From positions 186,001-250,000 of the forward strand of contig NZ_CTDX01000016.1 in assembly GCF_001375515.1 (NCBI RefSeq): DNA of 64,000 nucleotides, written 5' to 3'. The notes under the pieces are model-generated. The model was not told where the DNA came from, searched no databases, and worked only from the letters and a program-made list of their open reading frames with translations. A program made the translations under genes and the position numbers. This DNA is from Bacillus kwashiorkori. Its GTDB lineage: Bacteria; Bacillota; Bacilli; Bacillales; Caldibacillaceae. Of the stretch, positions 8,268-18,928 are shown piece after piece; position 1 is the stretch's first letter, and each line of letters opens with the position of its first letter.

Positions 8268-9017
8268 ATGAAATTAATCCAATCGCCAAAAAATGAAAAG
8301 GTAAAACAGTGGAGGAAACTGTTAACGAAAAAAGGAAGAGATACAACGAAATCGTTTCTTGTAGAAGGGGAACATTTAGTAGAAGAAGCACTGCGAGCAA
8401 ATCTTATTCAAGAATTAATTGTAACGGAAAATTATTATGGAAAACTGGCGAAAGCAAAATATGCCTCCTTAGAAATGTTTGTCATTTCGAATGAGGTAGC
8501 GAAAGTAATATCAGACACTGAAACTCCACAAGGAATCTTTTCTGTCTGTAAACAATTGAACGAAACAAACATTGAAGGTTCAAAATTTCTACTTATTGAT
8601 GCCGTCCAAGACCCAGGAAACTTAGGAACGATGATTCGCACAGCTGATGCAGCAGGAATAGATGCGGTAATTGTTGGAACGGGCAGTGTAGACATATACA
8701 ATTCTAAAGTAATACGGTCCGCCCAGGGAAGTCATTTTCATTTACCAGTTGTCCGCAGTGAGTTAACAAGGTGGATTAATCAATTGCAACAACTCAATAT
8801 CCCAGTTTATGGAACTTCATTAGAGAACGGTATAAGTATGTATGAAATTACCCCAAGTCATTCTTTTGCATTAATTGTCGGGAATGAAGGACAAGGGATG
8901 AGCCAGGAACTGCTAAAATTAACCGAGAAAAATTTATACATCCCAATTTACGGGAAAAGTGAATCATTGAATGTCGCGATAGCAACTGGTATTTTATTGT
9001 ATTATTTACGCGGATAG
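8268..9017 (+). CDS. ysgA: SpoU/TrmH-family RNA 2'-O-methyltransferase
   Basis: A 249-residue RNA methyltransferase of the SPOUT class, which binds S-adenosylmethionine in a knotted fold and methylates a ribose in rRNA or tRNA. An N-terminal substrate-binding domain (KVKQWRKLLTKKGRDTTKSF, FLVEGEHLVEEAL) is followed by the catalytic domain with DPGNLGTMIRTADAAG, the motif 2 region ALIVGNEGQGMS and motif 3 IPIYGKSESLNVAIATGILLY. The open frame starts at GTG 8259, but ATG 8268 gives MKLIQSPKN, matching the family N-terminus, and has GGGTGA before it. The exact target nucleotide is unknown. It lies upstream of pheST as in B. subtilis. Confidence 0.9.
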   Translation: MKLIQSPKNEKVKQWRKLLTKKGRDTTKSFLVEGEHLVEEALRANLIQELIVTENYYGKLAKAKYASLEMFVISNEVAKVISDTETPQGIFSVCKQLNETNIEGSKFLLIDAVQDPGNLGTMIRTADAAGIDAVIVGTGSVDIYNSKVIRSAQGSHFHLPVVRSELTRWINQLQQLNIPVYGTSLENGISMYEITPSHSFALIVGNEGQGMSQELLKLTEKNLYIPIYGKSESLNVAIATGILLYYLRG

Positions 9018-9105
9018 AAACATTTCGTTTCATTCGGCAGTTAATTACGTTAAAGAGGAAAACGCCTTTATAAAATAATTGTTCGCGTTAATTTTTGAAA
9101 AGCAA

Positions 9106-9134
9106 TTGAAATTGTTGTGTAACATGGCTATAAT
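9106..9134 (+). promoter_or_regulatory. SigA promoter of pheST
   Basis: TTGAAA (9106-9111), 17-base spacer, TATAAT (9129-9134), directly ahead of the T-box leader. Confidence 0.85.
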
Positions 9135-9164
9135 TAACATTAAAAGTTTATGAAAAGTAAATAG

Positions 9165-9522
9165 TTGTAAAAGCAATGAATGAGGCAAGTAGTTTGGAAA
9201 TAAGGAAACTTATGGCTATAGTAAAGGAAGGTTGTTTTCTCCTATCAAGTACAACCGAGTTTCCTTACAAAAGCAATAACTTATTTGAATACAGTCTGTT
9301 TTCAGGGAAAAAATGTCATGACTGCAAGCATTTTTAACAGACACCAAACGAACATTCACCTCACGAGCTCACATCAGGACCACTGCTAGATTAGCTGTGT
9401 AAAGATGTTGCGGCCTAAAGCCGTTATGAAAATGAAGTGGATACAACTAACTTGATTAAGTTGTATCAATTAGGGTGGTACCGCGATCAACCTCGTCCCT
9501 TTTTTAGGAGCGAGGTTTTTTT
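9165..9522 (+). ncRNA. T-box leader of pheST (tRNA-Phe sensing)
   Basis: A transcribed leader that reads the charging state of tRNA-Phe. The T-box/antiterminator sequence TAGGGTGGTACCGCG is at ~9470-9484 and the terminator follows at 9489-9522, with arms AACCTCG.. and ..CGAGGTT and a run of T. A candidate Phe specifier codon TTC is at 9261-9263 on the 3' side of stem I. Uncharged tRNA-Phe would pair with specifier and T-box and favour the antiterminator, switching on pheST. The 5' edge is approximate. Confidence 0.9.
9489..9522 (+). terminator. Regulated terminator of the pheST T-box
   Basis: AACCTCG..TCC pairs with GGA..CGAGGTT and is followed by TTTTTTT; it competes with the antiterminator that contains the T-box. 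Confidence 0.9.
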
Positions 9523-9658
9523 ATGTTTTCCTATATACCCTTTCGTTTAAATGTGTGAAAGTAACCAATAAAGGTAAACAGGAATCTTACTTAACCATCA
9601 TTACAGTAAATAAACTTTATCATTTCACTGCTATAAGAAGCTAGAGGAGGGTTTAAAC

Positions 9659-10699
9659 GTGAAAGAGCGTTTAAAGGAATTGGAATTAGAAGCAATTGAA
9701 AAAATTAATCAAGCATCGGAATTAAAGGAGCTAAACGAAGTTCGAGTATCTTTCTTAGGAAAAAAAGGACCAATCACGGAAGTTCTCCGTGGAATGGGAA
9801 AATTATCAGTAGAAGAACGACCGGTCATTGGTGCACTTGCTAACGAAGTAAGAACAGCCATTGCTGAAAAAATCGACGAAAAGCAAAAGATTCTAGAAGC
9901 TGAATTAGTGCAGCGGAAACTTGCTAGCGAAACTATCGATGTCACTTTGCCAGGAAGACGAGTGAATATAGGCAATCATCATCCATTAACAAAAGTTGTT
10001 GAAGAGATAGAAGATTTGTTTATTGGTCTTGGTTATACCGTTGCTGAAGGGCCGGAAGTGGAGACAGATTATTATAATTTTGAGGCACTCAATTTACCTA
10101 AAGGACACCCTGCTAGAGATATGCAAGATTCTTTCTATATTACAGAGGAACTGCTTATGCGAACACATACTTCACCAGTCCAAGCAAGAACAATGGAAAA
10201 ACACGGTGGGAAAGGTCCGGTCAAAATAATCTGTCCAGGAAAAGTGTTCCGTCGAGATAACGATGATGCAACACATTCCCATCAATTCATGCAAATTGAG
10301 GGGCTCGTTGTGGATGAAAACATTCGTATGAGTGATTTAAAAGGGACGTTAGAAGTGTTTGCGAAAAAGATGTTTGGTGAAGATCGAGAAATTCGACTCC
10401 GTCCTAGTTTTTTCCCATTTACAGAACCGTCAGTAGAAATGGATATTTCGTGTAAAATTTGTGGTGGAAAAGGTTGTAACGTTTGTAAAGGAACTGGTTG
10501 GATTGAAATATTAGGTGCTGGAATGGTTCACCCTCGTGTATTAGAAATGAGCGGTTTTGATTCGAAAAAATATACAGGATTTGCCTTCGGTATGGGGGCA
10601 GAACGAATCGCAATGTTGAAGTATGGGATTGATGATATTCGTCATTTTTATACAAATGATATTCGCTTCTTGAAACAATTTTTACCGACTGATAGATAA
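9659..10699 (+). CDS. pheS: Phenylalanyl-tRNA synthetase alpha subunit
   Basis: The catalytic alpha chain of the (alpha-beta)2 enzyme that charges tRNA-Phe. 346 residues, as usual. The N-terminal coiled-coil arm (~1-85) binds tRNA. The class II core contains motif 2, [14 protein letters not shown] at ~194-207, and motif 3, [14 protein letters not shown] at ~307-320. The zinc-like cysteine cluster [14 protein letters not shown] seen in Gram-positive PheS is present at ~262-275. The start is GTG at 9659, 8 bases after GGAGGG. pheT follows 87 bases later under the same T-box. Confidence 0.97.
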   Translation: MKERLKELELEAIEKINQASELKELNEVRVSFLGKKGPITEVLRGMGKLSVEERPVIGALANEVRTAIAEKIDEKQKILEAELVQRKLASETIDVTLPGRRVNIGNHHPLTKVVEEIEDLFIGLGYTVAEGPEVETDYYNFEALNLPKGHPARDMQDSFYITEELLMRTHTSPVQARTMEKHGGKGPVKIICPGKVFRRDNDDATHSHQFMQIEGLVVDENIRMSDLKGTLEVFAKKMFGEDREIRLRPSFFPFTEPSVEMDISCKICGGKGCNVCKGTGWIEILGAGMVHPRVLEMSGFDSKKYTGFAFGMGAERIAMLKYGIDDIRHFYTNDIRFLKQFLPTDR

Positions 10700-10786
10700 T
10701 GAACGGTTTATCTGTAAATGAGGTAGTTTTTCACGAATACAGGTTGACTTGAAACGAACGTATAAAAAAATAGGAGGAAAGAAGCA

Positions 10787-13201
10787 ATGCTTGTATCATA
10801 TAAATGGCTGCAATCTTTTGTAGACTTAACAAATGTTACTCCGGAAGAACTTGCAGAAAAAATAACAAGAACTGGAATTGAAGTGGAAGGGATTGAACAA
10901 AAGTCCAAACAAGTTCAAAATCTTGTCGTTGGTCATGTGTTGGAATGTGAACAACATCCAAATGCAGAGAAACTAAATAAATGTTTAGTCGATATTGGTG
11001 AAGAAGAACCAGTCCAAATCATTTGCGGTGCACCGAATGTTGCTGCCGGTCAAAAAGTAATCGTAGCGAAACCAGGTGCCAGACTCCCAGGCAATTTAAA
11101 AATTAAACGTGCGAAATTACGTGGAGAAGTATCGAACGGGATGATTTGTTCTTTACAAGAAATTGGGATTGAAGGAAAAGTAGTACCGAAAGAGTTTACG
11201 GACGGTATTTACGTTTTACCGGAAGATAGTGAAGTAGGTAGTGACGCAATTTCCCTATTAAATCTCGATGATGCGGTGTTAGAACTAGGTTTAACTCCGA
11301 ACCGTGCGGATTGTATGAGTATGATTGGAGTGGCCTATGAAACATCTGCTATTTTAAGTCGTCCTGTTCAATTGCCGAATATAAAGAAAGCTGCTTCTCA
11401 AGAAAAAGCAAGTGACTATATTTCGGTCAAAGTGGATGCACAAGAGGATAACCCACTTTACACAGCAAAAGTTATAAAAAATGTAAAAATCGGACCATCA
11501 CCATTATGGTTACAAACTCGTTTAATGGCTGCTGGAATCCGACCACATAATAATGTCGTTGATATTACGAACTATATCTTACTTGAATATGGTCAACCGT
11601 TACATGCCTTTGATTATGATCGGTTCGGCTCAAAGGAAGTAGTAGTACGCCGAGCGAACGATGGTGAAAAATTAACAACATTAGATGATGTCGAAAGATC
11701 ATTGAATAAGGAGCACTTAGTAATTACGAACGGGCAAAATCCAGTCGCACTTGCTGGGGTCATGGGTGGTGCCGATTCGGAAGTACAAAATGACACTACG
11801 ACAATTTTATTAGAATCCGCATATTTTTCTGGGAATGTTATCCGGAAAGCCTCTAAAGATTTCGGTTTGCGTAGTGAAGCTTCTAGCCGGTATGAAAAAG
11901 GGGTTGACCCTAACCGTGTTCGTGCGGCTGCAGAACGAGCAGCAGAACTAATGGCACAATATGCCGGTGGAGAAGTACTTGATGGTATCGTTGAATTTGA
12001 TGTGTTGTCAGCAGAATCGGTTCAGGTGCATGTGGAATTACAGAAAATAAATCAATTCCTTGGCACAGATTTAACTGTGGATGATGTTACAGCTATTTTA
12101 AATCGACTGCAATTTCCTTTTGAAATGAACGAAGAGAACTTTAACGTAACTATTCCTTCACGCAGATGGGATATTCATTTACCAGAAGATTTGTATGAAG
12201 AAATAGCGAGAATTTATGGCTATGATAGACTACCTACAACCTTGCCAACTAGCGCCCAATCTGCTGGTGGACTTTCTTCTTATCAACATAGGAGAAGAAT
12301 TGTTAAAGAGGTGTTACAAGGTGCCGGTCTAAATCAAGCAATTACGTATTCATTAACAAGTAAAGAAAAATTTGACCAGTTTGCCTTAACGAAAAAGGAC
12401 GCAGTGGAACTGGCAATGCCAATGAGTGAAGAACATGCTATTTTACGTTTAAGTTTGTTGCCGCATTTATTAGACGCAATTTCCTATAATATTGCTAGGA
12501 AAAATGATAATATCGCTCTGTTTGAAATTGGCTCTATCTTTTTATCGAAAGGAGCAAATGTTCAACCAGAAGAGCGGGAACATTTAGCAGGTGCACTTAC
12601 AGGCTTATATGTAAGTAATCCGATTAAAGGGGAAAAGGTACCAGTTGACTTTTTTGTCGTAAAAGGTATATTAGAAGCCCTGTTTATGAAGTTCCAAGTA
12701 ACTGACTACATTCGTTTTGAAAAGGCAGAAGTGGAAGGGTTACATCCAGGTCAAACAGCTGCGATTACATTAAACGGTGAAACAATCGGCTTTATTGGAA
12801 AAATACATCCAGAAGTAGAAAAACGATATGATGTGAACAATGTGTTCGTCTTTGAATTAATGATGGAAAAATTGGTGAATTTCAATACTACTCCATTAGT
12901 TTATGAAGCAATTCCAAGATTTCCTAAAGTAACTAGGGATATCGCAATTATCGTTGACCAAGGTAAGCCAGCTAATGAACTGGAGATTATCATTCGTGGT
13001 GCAGGTGGCAAATTGTTGAAAGCTGTTCATGTGTTTGATGTATATGAGGGAGATAAAATGGAAGAAGGGAAGAAATCTATCGCCTTCTCATTAACCTATT
13101 TCGATCCAGAACGAACATTAACAGATGATGAAGTAACGAAAGTACATGAAAATGTATTAAAAGAACTAGCTGACAAAGTAGGCGCTAAATTGCGGGGGTA
13201 G
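10787..13201 (+). CDS. pheT: Phenylalanyl-tRNA synthetase beta subunit
   Basis: The 804-residue beta chain, which edits mischarged Tyr-tRNA-Phe and binds tRNA. Domains in order: the EMAP-like tRNA-binding domain (~39-150, with LVVGHVLECEQHPNAEKL), the B3/B4 editing region (~200-400), the B5 domain (~405-475), the catalytic-like core, and the C-terminal ferredoxin-fold anticodon-binding domain (~710-804, beginning IPRFPKVTRDIAIIV). The ATG at 10787 follows AGGAGG. It is co-transcribed with pheS. In B. subtilis rnhC follows pheT; here only ~250 bases without a clear gene separate it from zapA. Confidence 0.97.
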   Translation: MLVSYKWLQSFVDLTNVTPEELAEKITRTGIEVEGIEQKSKQVQNLVVGHVLECEQHPNAEKLNKCLVDIGEEEPVQIICGAPNVAAGQKVIVAKPGARLPGNLKIKRAKLRGEVSNGMICSLQEIGIEGKVVPKEFTDGIYVLPEDSEVGSDAISLLNLDDAVLELGLTPNRADCMSMIGVAYETSAILSRPVQLPNIKKAASQEKASDYISVKVDAQEDNPLYTAKVIKNVKIGPSPLWLQTRLMAAGIRPHNNVVDITNYILLEYGQPLHAFDYDRFGSKEVVVRRANDGEKLTTLDDVERSLNKEHLVITNGQNPVALAGVMGGADSEVQNDTTTILLESAYFSGNVIRKASKDFGLRSEASSRYEKGVDPNRVRAAAERAAELMAQYAGGEVLDGIVEFDVLSAESVQVHVELQKINQFLGTDLTVDDVTAILNRLQFPFEMNEENFNVTIPSRRWDIHLPEDLYEEIARIYGYDRLPTTLPTSAQSAGGLSSYQHRRRIVKEVLQGAGLNQAITYSLTSKEKFDQFALTKKDAVELAMPMSEEHAILRLSLLPHLLDAISYNIARKNDNIALFEIGSIFLSKGANVQPEEREHLAGALTGLYVSNPIKGEKVPVDFFVVKGILEALFMKFQVTDYIRFEKAEVEGLHPGQTAAITLNGETIGFIGKIHPEVEKRYDVNNVFVFELMMEKLVNFNTTPLVYEAIPRFPKVTRDIAIIVDQGKPANELEIIIRGAGGKLLKAVHVFDVYEGDKMEEGKKSIAFSLTYFDPERTLTDDEVTKVHENVLKELADKVGAKLRG

Positions 13202-13205
13202 TTAT

Positions 13206-13290
13206 AAGGGTCTTACTCCTTGTTGCATAGTATTTGCTAATGATTCATTCATTATGGTTGAATATTATGGATAAGGGGGAAAGACCCTTT
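13206..13290 (+). terminator. Possible long-loop terminator after pheT
   Basis: AAGGGTCTT (13206-13214) pairs with AAGACCCTT (13281-13289), with a 66-base loop and only a short T run. The stem is strong but the loop is long, so termination is uncertain. Confidence 0.35.
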
Positions 13291-13450
13291 GTCTGTTATA
13301 AAGGCGTAATTTCTTCAACAATTATGAAAACTAGTTGTCTATTGATCCTTATAAAAAACAATTGTATATATTTTCCCCTTTTTCCTTCCCATTTTATTTT
13401 TTTTCATGGTATCATATATTCTAGGATTCTTTTGAATGGGGGCAATTGAT

Positions 13451-13714
13451 TTGTCTGATGAGCCAAAAAACCGGATTACCGTCGATATTTATGGACAACA
13501 ATATACAATCATTGGGGAAGAAAATGCGAGCCATATTCGAGCGGTCGCTGCAATTGTTGATGAAAAAATGCGTGAGATCAACAAAAGGAATCCTTTATTA
13601 GATACGACGAAACTGGCTGTACTAACTGCTGTTAACGCAGTACATGATTATATGAAACTGAAAGAAGAAATGGAACAACAAACTGAAAATCAAAAGGATG
13701 AAAGAAAATGGTAA
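13451..13714 (+). CDS. zapA: Cell division protein ZapA
   Basis: A small FtsZ-binding protein that bundles FtsZ filaments and stabilises the Z ring. The N-terminal globular part has [15 protein letters not shown], then [24 protein letters not shown], which leads into a coiled coil. The start is placed at TTG 13451, giving [20 protein letters not shown], which lines up with the family; GGGGG at 13438-13442 is the ribosome site. An upstream in-frame ATG at 13436 would add five residues and has a poorer site. The stop overlaps cvpA by 7 bases (ATG at 13708), so the two are translationally coupled. 87 residues is normal. Confidence 0.92.
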   Translation: MSDEPKNRITVDIYGQQYTIIGEENASHIRAVAAIVDEKMREINKRNPLLDTTKLAVLTAVNAVHDYMKLKEEMEQQTENQKDERKW

Positions 13715-14244
13715 GTTTATTAATTTTAATTTTTTTAATGGTCGGCTTTATTGTCGGTTTGAAAAGAGGATTTATTCTGCAACTCATCCATCTCACCAGT
13801 TTCTTTATTGCATTCTTTATTGCCGTTTTATATTATAAAGATTTAGCTGAAAAATTTACATTATGGATTCCTTATCCGCAAATCGGCAATAATGAGACGT
13901 TACAATTATTATTAAATACGGTAAATGCGGAAAATGCATATTATAATGGAATTGCCTTTTTTACGATATTTTTTGGTGTGAAAATTATTTTACAAATTGT
14001 CGGCTCCATGCTGGATTTTGTTGCGAATATTCCAATTATTAAACAATTGAACATTTGGGCAGGCGGTGTTCTCGGTTTTGTTGAAACATACTTAATAATA
14101 TTTATCCTTCTATATATGGGGTCACTATTGCCAATAGCACAAATTCAAGCATTGTTGGACAGTTCAGAAGTTGCCAAAACAATTATCGAAAAAACTCCAA
14201 TCTTTTCACAGCAATTGAAAGAAATGTGGTTTAATGGTAAATAG
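13708..14244 (+). CDS. cvpA: CvpA-family membrane protein
   Basis: A 178-residue membrane protein with four predicted helices (starting [24 protein letters not shown], then [24 protein letters not shown] and [10 protein letters not shown]). It matches the CvpA/YshB family next to zapA in Bacillus. CvpA was named from colicin V production in E. coli; its function in Bacillus is unclear. ATG 13708 lies inside the end of zapA, and the ribosome site (AAAGGATGAAAG) is also in zapA. A strong terminator follows. Confidence 0.88.
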   Translation: MVSLLILIFLMVGFIVGLKRGFILQLIHLTSFFIAFFIAVLYYKDLAEKFTLWIPYPQIGNNETLQLLLNTVNAENAYYNGIAFFTIFFGVKIILQIVGSMLDFVANIPIIKQLNIWAGGVLGFVETYLIIFILLYMGSLLPIAQIQALLDSSEVAKTIIEKTPIFSQQLKEMWFNGK

Positions 14245-14247
14245 TAG

Positions 14248-14280
14248 AAACTTCTCTCTCGTTAGAGAAGTTTTTTATTT
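14248..14280 (+). terminator. Terminator after zapA-cvpA
   Basis: AAACTTCTCT (14248-14257) pairs with AGAGAAGTTT (14264-14273), followed by TTTTTATTT. Confidence 0.9.
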
Positions 14281-14328
14281 GGAGAAATAATGGTAAAGTT
14301 ATAGTTAGAAAATAAGTGGGTGATAAAG

Positions 14329-16059
14329 ATGGCAACGACTAAAAAGGAAATTATTCGGTTATTAGAATCCATTGCTATATATATGGAACTAAAAGGGGAT
14401 AATCCGTTTAAATTATCTGCTTTCAGGAAAGCCGCAAATGCATTGGAATTCGATGAGAGAGACATTGCCGAAGTGGAAGATTTCACTACAATACCTGGCA
14501 TTGGCAAAGGAACAGCAGCTGTTATTATGGAATATATAGAAACTGGTTCGTCTTCCGTCTTAGAAGAATTAAAAAAAGAGGTTCCAAAGGGTTTGATTCC
14601 ATTATTGCAAATCCCTGGCTTAGGTGGAAAAACGATAGCAAGGTTATATAAAGAACTTCAAATAGAAAATATAGCAGACTTAAAGACCGCATGTGAAGTG
14701 GGAAAAGTAAGAATACTAAAAGGGTTTGGAGAAAAAAAAGAAGAGAAAATATTAGCGGCGATTGAAAGTTTAAGTAATAAACAAGACAGATTACCGTTAG
14801 CGATGATGATCCCCATTGTGGAATGGATTGAAGATAAGTTAACAAATATTCCTGAAATTAACGAGTTTTCACGGGCGGGAAGCATAAGAAGGGTAAAAGA
14901 AATGGTGAAAGATCTCGATTTTGTGATTGCTACGGAAAATCCTGAAATAGTAAGGGAGCAATTGTTGCAGCTACCAAATATAAAAGAAAAAACGAATCAA
15001 GGGGATACGAAAGTTTCTATTGTTTTTTCCTTTGATCATGATGTTTCGGTTGATTTCCGACTCGTTCAATTAAATGAATTTGCGACAACGCTCCATCATT
15101 TTACTGGATCGAAAGAACATAATGTGAGAATGCGGCAAATTGCCAAGGAACGCCATGAAAAAATTAGTGAGTACGGTGTGGAAAATTTAGAAACAGGCTC
15201 TGTGCAAACATTTTCTAGCGAAAAGGAATTTTACCGACATTTTCAATTGCCTTATATATCGCCAGAACTACGGGAAGATGGAACCGAAATAGATAAGCTC
15301 GATTTACTTGATTCGTTAGTAGAAAATATTCACGGAGATTTGCATATGCACACGACATGGAGTGACGGGAATCATTCGTTGGAGGAGATGATTGAAGCCT
15401 GTTTGCGGTTAGGATACGAATATATGGCAATTACGGATCATTCCCAATACTTAAAAGTAGCAAACGGTTTAACACGTGACCGCCTTTTAAAACAAAAGGA
15501 AGAAATTGCTCGCCTAAACGAAAAATATCGTGATATTCAAATTTTATCTGGAATTGAAATGGATATTTTACCAGATGGGTCGTTAGATTTTGAAGATGAA
15601 CTGTTGAAAGAAATGGATTTCGTTATCGCTTCCATTCATTCTGCATTTAGTCAGAGTGAAGAGTTAATTATGAAGCGGTTGGCCAATGCTTGCAAAAATC
15701 CTTACGTACATATGATTGGTCATCCAACAGGTAGAGTGATCGGAAGAAGATCTGGATATCCCGTGAATATGGATGCGTTAATAAAAATTGCGAAAGAAAC
15801 GAATACAATTTTAGAATTAAATGCAAGTCCGAAACGACTGGACCTTCATTTAGAACATTTACAAAAAACAGAAAAAGCAGGCTTGCCAATCATAATTAAT
15901 ACCGATGCACATCATACGGATACGTTAACAAATATGGAACTTGGTGTGAAGTATGCAAGAAAAGCTTGGATTCAAAAAAATACTGTATTAAATACTTTAC
16001 CTAAACATGAATTTCTCCAAGTGTTAAATAAGAAACGTGAAAGTTTCCAAAATAGATGA
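14329..16059 (+). CDS. polX: DNA polymerase X / PHP-domain DNA repair polymerase
   Basis: A 576-residue family X DNA polymerase with a 3'-5' exonuclease of the PHP type, used in base-excision and gap-filling repair. An N-terminal helix-hairpin-helix region (IPGIGKGTAAVIMEYI, IPGLGGKTIARLYKEL) is followed by the polymerase palm with the metal-binding VKDLDFVIA (~200) and the PHP domain starting GDLHMHTTWSDGNHS (~335), with later DHSQYL, HPTGR and NTDAH motifs. The start ATG 14329 follows GTGGGTGA; the frame is open to a GTG 9 bases earlier. It precedes mutS2 as in B. subtilis. Confidence 0.95.
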   Translation: MATTKKEIIRLLESIAIYMELKGDNPFKLSAFRKAANALEFDERDIAEVEDFTTIPGIGKGTAAVIMEYIETGSSSVLEELKKEVPKGLIPLLQIPGLGGKTIARLYKELQIENIADLKTACEVGKVRILKGFGEKKEEKILAAIESLSNKQDRLPLAMMIPIVEWIEDKLTNIPEINEFSRAGSIRRVKEMVKDLDFVIATENPEIVREQLLQLPNIKEKTNQGDTKVSIVFSFDHDVSVDFRLVQLNEFATTLHHFTGSKEHNVRMRQIAKERHEKISEYGVENLETGSVQTFSSEKEFYRHFQLPYISPELREDGTEIDKLDLLDSLVENIHGDLHMHTTWSDGNHSLEEMIEACLRLGYEYMAITDHSQYLKVANGLTRDRLLKQKEEIARLNEKYRDIQILSGIEMDILPDGSLDFEDELLKEMDFVIASIHSAFSQSEELIMKRLANACKNPYVHMIGHPTGRVIGRRSGYPVNMDALIKIAKETNTILELNASPKRLDLHLEHLQKTEKAGLPIIINTDAHHTDTLTNMELGVKYARKAWIQKNTVLNTLPKHEFLQVLNKKRESFQNR

Positions 16060-16092
16060 AAGTTAAATTTAGCATAAAAGGAGGCACACTCC

Positions 16093-18441
16093 GTGAATGA
16101 AAGAGCATTAGAAACGTTGGAATTCAATAAAATTCGTAATCAATTAATAAAATATGCAGCGTCAGAACTTGGAAAAAGAATGGCAGAAACGTTAATGCCG
16201 TCAACTGATTTTCCAGTAGTCGTTCGATTACAAGAGGAAACAGATGAAGCCACGACGATTTTACGTTTAAAAGGTCATATTCCTTTAGCAGGAATTTTTG
16301 ATATTACACCGAGCATAAAGCGGGCTGAAATTGGTGGAATGCTAAATGCCCAAGAACTAGTAGAGATAGCAAGTACAATTCGTTCAGGCAAGCAACTGAA
16401 AAAATTTTTCTCGGCTATATTGGAAGAAAAGGATTTACCAATTTTATCGGAATTAACGAATGATATGAATCCTCCGCACGAGTTAGAACGTATTATTAGT
16501 AATGCAATCAATGAAAATGGAGAAATATTAGATAGTGCTAGTATCCCTTTACGTACTATTCGTCAGCAAATCCGTAATTTCGAATCGAGAGTCCGGGAAA
16601 AATTAGAAAGTATTATCAGGTCTAACAGCGCGCAAAAAATGTTATCAGATGCAGTGATAACTATTAGAAATGATCGGCTCGTCATTCCAGTAAAACAGGA
16701 ATATCGTTCTCACTTTGGCGGTATGGTTCATGACCAATCGGCATCTGGACAAACATTATTCATCGAACCACAGTCTGTTATGCAATTAAATAATGATTTG
16801 CATCAGTCACGAATGAAGGAACAGATCGAAATGGAACGCATTTTAACGGAACTATCTAACGAAACAGGGAACTATAGCAACGAACTTCGCCAGTTAGTTT
16901 CAATTTTACAGCAAATCGATTTTATTTTTATGAAAGCAAAATTTGGGGCGAGCATGAAAGCAACGAAGCCTAAAGTAAATGACGATGGTTACATCAAACT
17001 AAATAAGGCTCGTCATCCATTTATCGCTCCCGATGAAGTAGTTCCAAATGATATAGTTTTAGGGAAAGATTTTACAACAATCGTCATTACTGGACCAAAC
17101 ACGGGTGGGAAAACCGTTACTTTAAAAACAGTTGGACTCCTTACGTTAATGGCGCAAGCGGGGCTGCAAATTCCAGCGCAAGACGGCTCGGAAATAGCGG
17201 TATTTGCTTCTGTATTTGCGGATATTGGGGATGAACAATCGATTGAACAAAGTTTAAGTACATTTTCTTCCCATATGGTGAACATTGTAGACATTTTAAA
17301 ATCTGTCGATCACCAAAGTTTAGTGTTATTTGATGAATTAGGGGCGGGTACAGATCCCCAAGAAGGTGCTGCATTGGCGATGGCATTGCTAGATGAAGTT
17401 CACAATCGCGGCGCAAGGGTAATCGCCACAACCCATTATCCCGAATTAAAGGCTTACGGCTATAATCGTGCTGGAGTAACAAATGCAAGTGTGGAATTTA
17501 ATGTAGAAACGCTAAGTCCGACATATCGATTACTGATCGGTGTCCCAGGTAGAAGTAATGCCTTTGAAATTTCTAAACGACTCGGTTTGCCAAATGAGAT
17601 AATAGAACGGGCAAAATCCCATATTCATTCCGAAACGAATAAAGTAGATCAAATGATCGCTTCCTTAGAAACTAGTAGAAGGGAAGCAGAAGAGGAAGAA
17701 AAAGAAGCGAAAGAGTATTTGAAACTAGCGGAGAAGCTCCATCGCGACTTGCAACAAGCGATTATGGAATATTACGAGCAGAAAGATGAACTAATCAATA
17801 AGGCAAAGCGCGAAGCAAAAGCTATCATTAAAAAGGCAGAGTTTGAAGCTGAAGAAGTTATTAAGGAATTACGGCAAATGCAGTTCGAAAAGGTCGCACA
17901 AATTAAGGAGCATGAACTTATTGAAGCTAAAAAGAGATTACAAGAAGCTGCTCCTCAAGTGGAGGAACAAAAACAGTTACAACGAAAACAAAAGCAAAAA
18001 CTTCGACCTGGTGATGAAGTAAAAGTATTAACTTTCGGTCAAAAAGGTAATCTATTAGACAAAATTTCCGATGATGAATGGCTAGTACAAGTTGGAATTT
18101 TAAAAATGAATGTAAAGGAAGCAGATTTAGAATTAATTAAGTCTACGCCAACAATCGAAAAAAAACCGATAACAACAGTAAAAGGAAAAGAATATCATGT
18201 AAGTTTAGAATTAGATTTACGTGGGGAAAGATACGAAGACGCCATAGTAAAATTAGAGAAATATTTAGATGACGCATTGTTGGCAGGTTATCCACGTGTT
18301 TCTATTATTCACGGAAAAGGAACCGGGGCATTGCGTACAGGAGTGCAACAATACTTAAAAAATCATCGTCATATTAAATCTTATCATTACGGGCATGCCA
18401 ATGAAGGTGGCATCGGCGTAACAATTGTTGAGCTCAAATAA
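16093..18441 (+). CDS. mutS2: Endonuclease MutS2
   Basis: A 782-residue MutS paralogue. MutS2 lacks the mismatch-recognition domain and acts on branched DNA and, in Bacillus, on collided ribosomes. The ATPase domain has Walker A GPNTGGKT (~335-342) and Walker [14 protein letters not shown] (~412-424). A long charged coiled-coil region (~520-630) leads to the C-terminal Smr endonuclease domain (~705-782) with [11 protein letters not shown] and the HGKGTGALR motif. GTG at 16093 follows GGAGG (16080-16084) by 8 bases. It lies 33 bases behind polX, probably in one unit. Confidence 0.97.
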   Translation: MNERALETLEFNKIRNQLIKYAASELGKRMAETLMPSTDFPVVVRLQEETDEATTILRLKGHIPLAGIFDITPSIKRAEIGGMLNAQELVEIASTIRSGKQLKKFFSAILEEKDLPILSELTNDMNPPHELERIISNAINENGEILDSASIPLRTIRQQIRNFESRVREKLESIIRSNSAQKMLSDAVITIRNDRLVIPVKQEYRSHFGGMVHDQSASGQTLFIEPQSVMQLNNDLHQSRMKEQIEMERILTELSNETGNYSNELRQLVSILQQIDFIFMKAKFGASMKATKPKVNDDGYIKLNKARHPFIAPDEVVPNDIVLGKDFTTIVITGPNTGGKTVTLKTVGLLTLMAQAGLQIPAQDGSEIAVFASVFADIGDEQSIEQSLSTFSSHMVNIVDILKSVDHQSLVLFDELGAGTDPQEGAALAMALLDEVHNRGARVIATTHYPELKAYGYNRAGVTNASVEFNVETLSPTYRLLIGVPGRSNAFEISKRLGLPNEIIERAKSHIHSETNKVDQMIASLETSRREAEEEEKEAKEYLKLAEKLHRDLQQAIMEYYEQKDELINKAKREAKAIIKKAEFEAEEVIKELRQMQFEKVAQIKEHELIEAKKRLQEAAPQVEEQKQLQRKQKQKLRPGDEVKVLTFGQKGNLLDKISDDEWLVQVGILKMNVKEADLELIKSTPTIEKKPITTVKGKEYHVSLELDLRGERYEDAIVKLEKYLDDALLAGYPRVSIIHGKGTGALRTGVQQYLKNHRHIKSYHYGHANEGGIGVTIVELK

Positions 18442-18470
18442 GCTTTGTAATGTGAATGTGAAAGTTTGAA

Positions 18471-18489
18471 AATGAATGATACGTTCATT
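18471..18489 (+). promoter_or_regulatory. Small palindrome ahead of yshE
   Basis: AATGAATGATACGTTCATT has 6-bp arms AATGAA/TTCATT. Half-sites resemble FadR half-sites, but the spacing differs from the FadR consensus, so the meaning is uncertain. Confidence 0.2.
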
Positions 18490-18514
18490 AAGAGAAGTCA
18501 AGGGAGATATAAAT

Positions 18515-18928
18515 ATGGGCGGATTTTGGGAAAATGACTTAGTTATACAAACGGCAAATTACAGTGTAGCTGTTTTATGTACATTAGTCTTTTTAGTAAC
18601 CTTTGAAATGATAACAAAATATAAAGGCTGGGAAGAAATAAGAAATGGCAATATTGCTGTAGCGATGGCAACCGGTGGAAAAATTTTTGGGATTGCTAAT
18701 ATTTTCCGTTTTTCCATCATGCATCATGATTCCATTCTCATCATGGTAGGTTGGGGCTTTTTCGGTTATTTTTTATTGTTAACTGGTTATTTTATATTTG
18801 AATTTTTGACCCCAAAATTTAATATTGATGAGGAGATTGCAAAGGATAATCGGGCAGTCGGATTAATTGCGATGGTTATATCAATTGGGTTATCCTATGT
18901 AATAGGAGCAGGTATTATTTCCAGTTAA
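18515..18928 (+). CDS. yshE: DUF350-type membrane protein
   Basis: A 137-residue membrane protein with about four helices, matching the YshE/DUF350 family next to mutS2 in Bacillus. Recognisable stretches are SVAVLCTLVFLVTFEMITKY, GNIAVAMATGGKIFGIANIFRFS and VGLIAMVISIGLSYVIGAGI. The function is not known. ATG 18515 is preceded by AGGGAGAT; the open frame reaches back to 18476, but there is no ribosome site there and the family begins near FWENDLV. Confidence 0.85.
   Translation: MGGFWENDLVIQTANYSVAVLCTLVFLVTFEMITKYKGWEEIRNGNIAVAMATGGKIFGIANIFRFSIMHHDSILIMVGWGFFGYFLLLTGYFIFEFLTPKFNIDEEIAKDNRAVGLIAMVISIGLSYVIGAGIISS

Noticed and set aside
13234..13449. 71-codon frame between pheT and zapA
   Set aside because: No ribosome site, lies across the stem of a hairpin and overlaps the zapA start region.
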